Shown piece by piece: positions 14,709 to 14,762 of a stretch of DNA of 14,762 nucleotides. A program made the translations under genes and the position numbers. The stretch comes from Syntrophobacteria bacterium. Lineage in GTDB: Bacteria > Desulfobacterota > Syntrophobacteria > JARFUL01. The stretch lies in NCBI GenBank assembly GCA_029289015.1, contig JARFUL010000191.1:1-14762 (forward strand), read 5' to 3'. The first letter of the stretch is position 1; each line of letters begins with the position of its first letter. The notes beneath the pieces are model-generated. The model was not told where the DNA came from. It searched no databases and saw only the letters and a program-made list of their open reading frames with translations.

Positions 14709-14762
14709 TTAGTGAATCGCGCTACAGCAAGATGCTGGCCGCCAATAGTCATCCCCGACCCC

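Overview
The window is high-GC bacterial DNA with many Arg AGG and Ile ATA codons next to GC-rich third positions. The gene set is a two-subunit glycyl-tRNA synthetase, a Pit-type phosphate carrier with its DUF47 partner, type-1 SerA, a LysM envelope protein and an octaheme c-type cytochrome lipoprotein. This suggests a Gram-negative, respiratory, probably anaerobic bacterium of the Desulfobacterota/Nitrospirota kind. The phylum is an inference; nothing here fixes it. No rRNA, tRNA, CRISPR array, transposase or phage gene was found.

Layout. (1) 1-2540, plus strand: the 3' end of glyQ and all of glyS, closed by a clear intrinsic terminator. (2) 2541-3000: a non-genic stretch holding a coding-like ORF remnant and two inverted copies of a two-hairpin repeat. 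(3) 7351-3001, minus strand: a tight four-gene run of LysM protein, Pit phosphate transporter, DUF47/PhoU-like Pit accessory protein and small exported protein. A candidate promoter lies near 7394-7424. (4) 7352-7573: an AT-rich divergent intergenic region. (5) 7574-10028, plus strand: a NodB-fold deacetylase-like protein without its metal ligands, then serA. (6) 10231-11841: an eight-haem lipoprotein cytochrome resembling the octaheme tetrathionate reductase (OTR) family. (7) 11874-12231: a small membrane-protein gene broken by a G8 frameshift and an in-frame TGA. (8) 12265-13696: a DUF429 RNase H-fold protein, then a 173-residue protein that looks like an acyl-CoA synthetase/acetyltransferase with its whole middle missing. 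(9) 14115-13693, minus: a conserved-looking protein of unknown function. (10) 14289-14708: a YjbQ/UPF0047 protein behind an extended -10 promoter.

How the genes work together. glyQ/glyS charge tRNA-Gly. The minus-strand cluster joins low-affinity phosphate uptake (Pit and its DUF47 regulator) to two exported envelope proteins. SerA starts serine synthesis. The octaheme cytochrome probably acts in periplasmic or outer-membrane sulfur or nitrogen oxyanion reduction, but no electron-transfer partner is next to it. The most unusual items are the degenerate deacetylase, the internally deleted CoA-binding/GNAT protein, the doubly broken small membrane gene whose TGA sits where I expect a Cys, the covarying paired repeats, and the cytochrome. 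I see no convincing multi-gene system that is wholly new.
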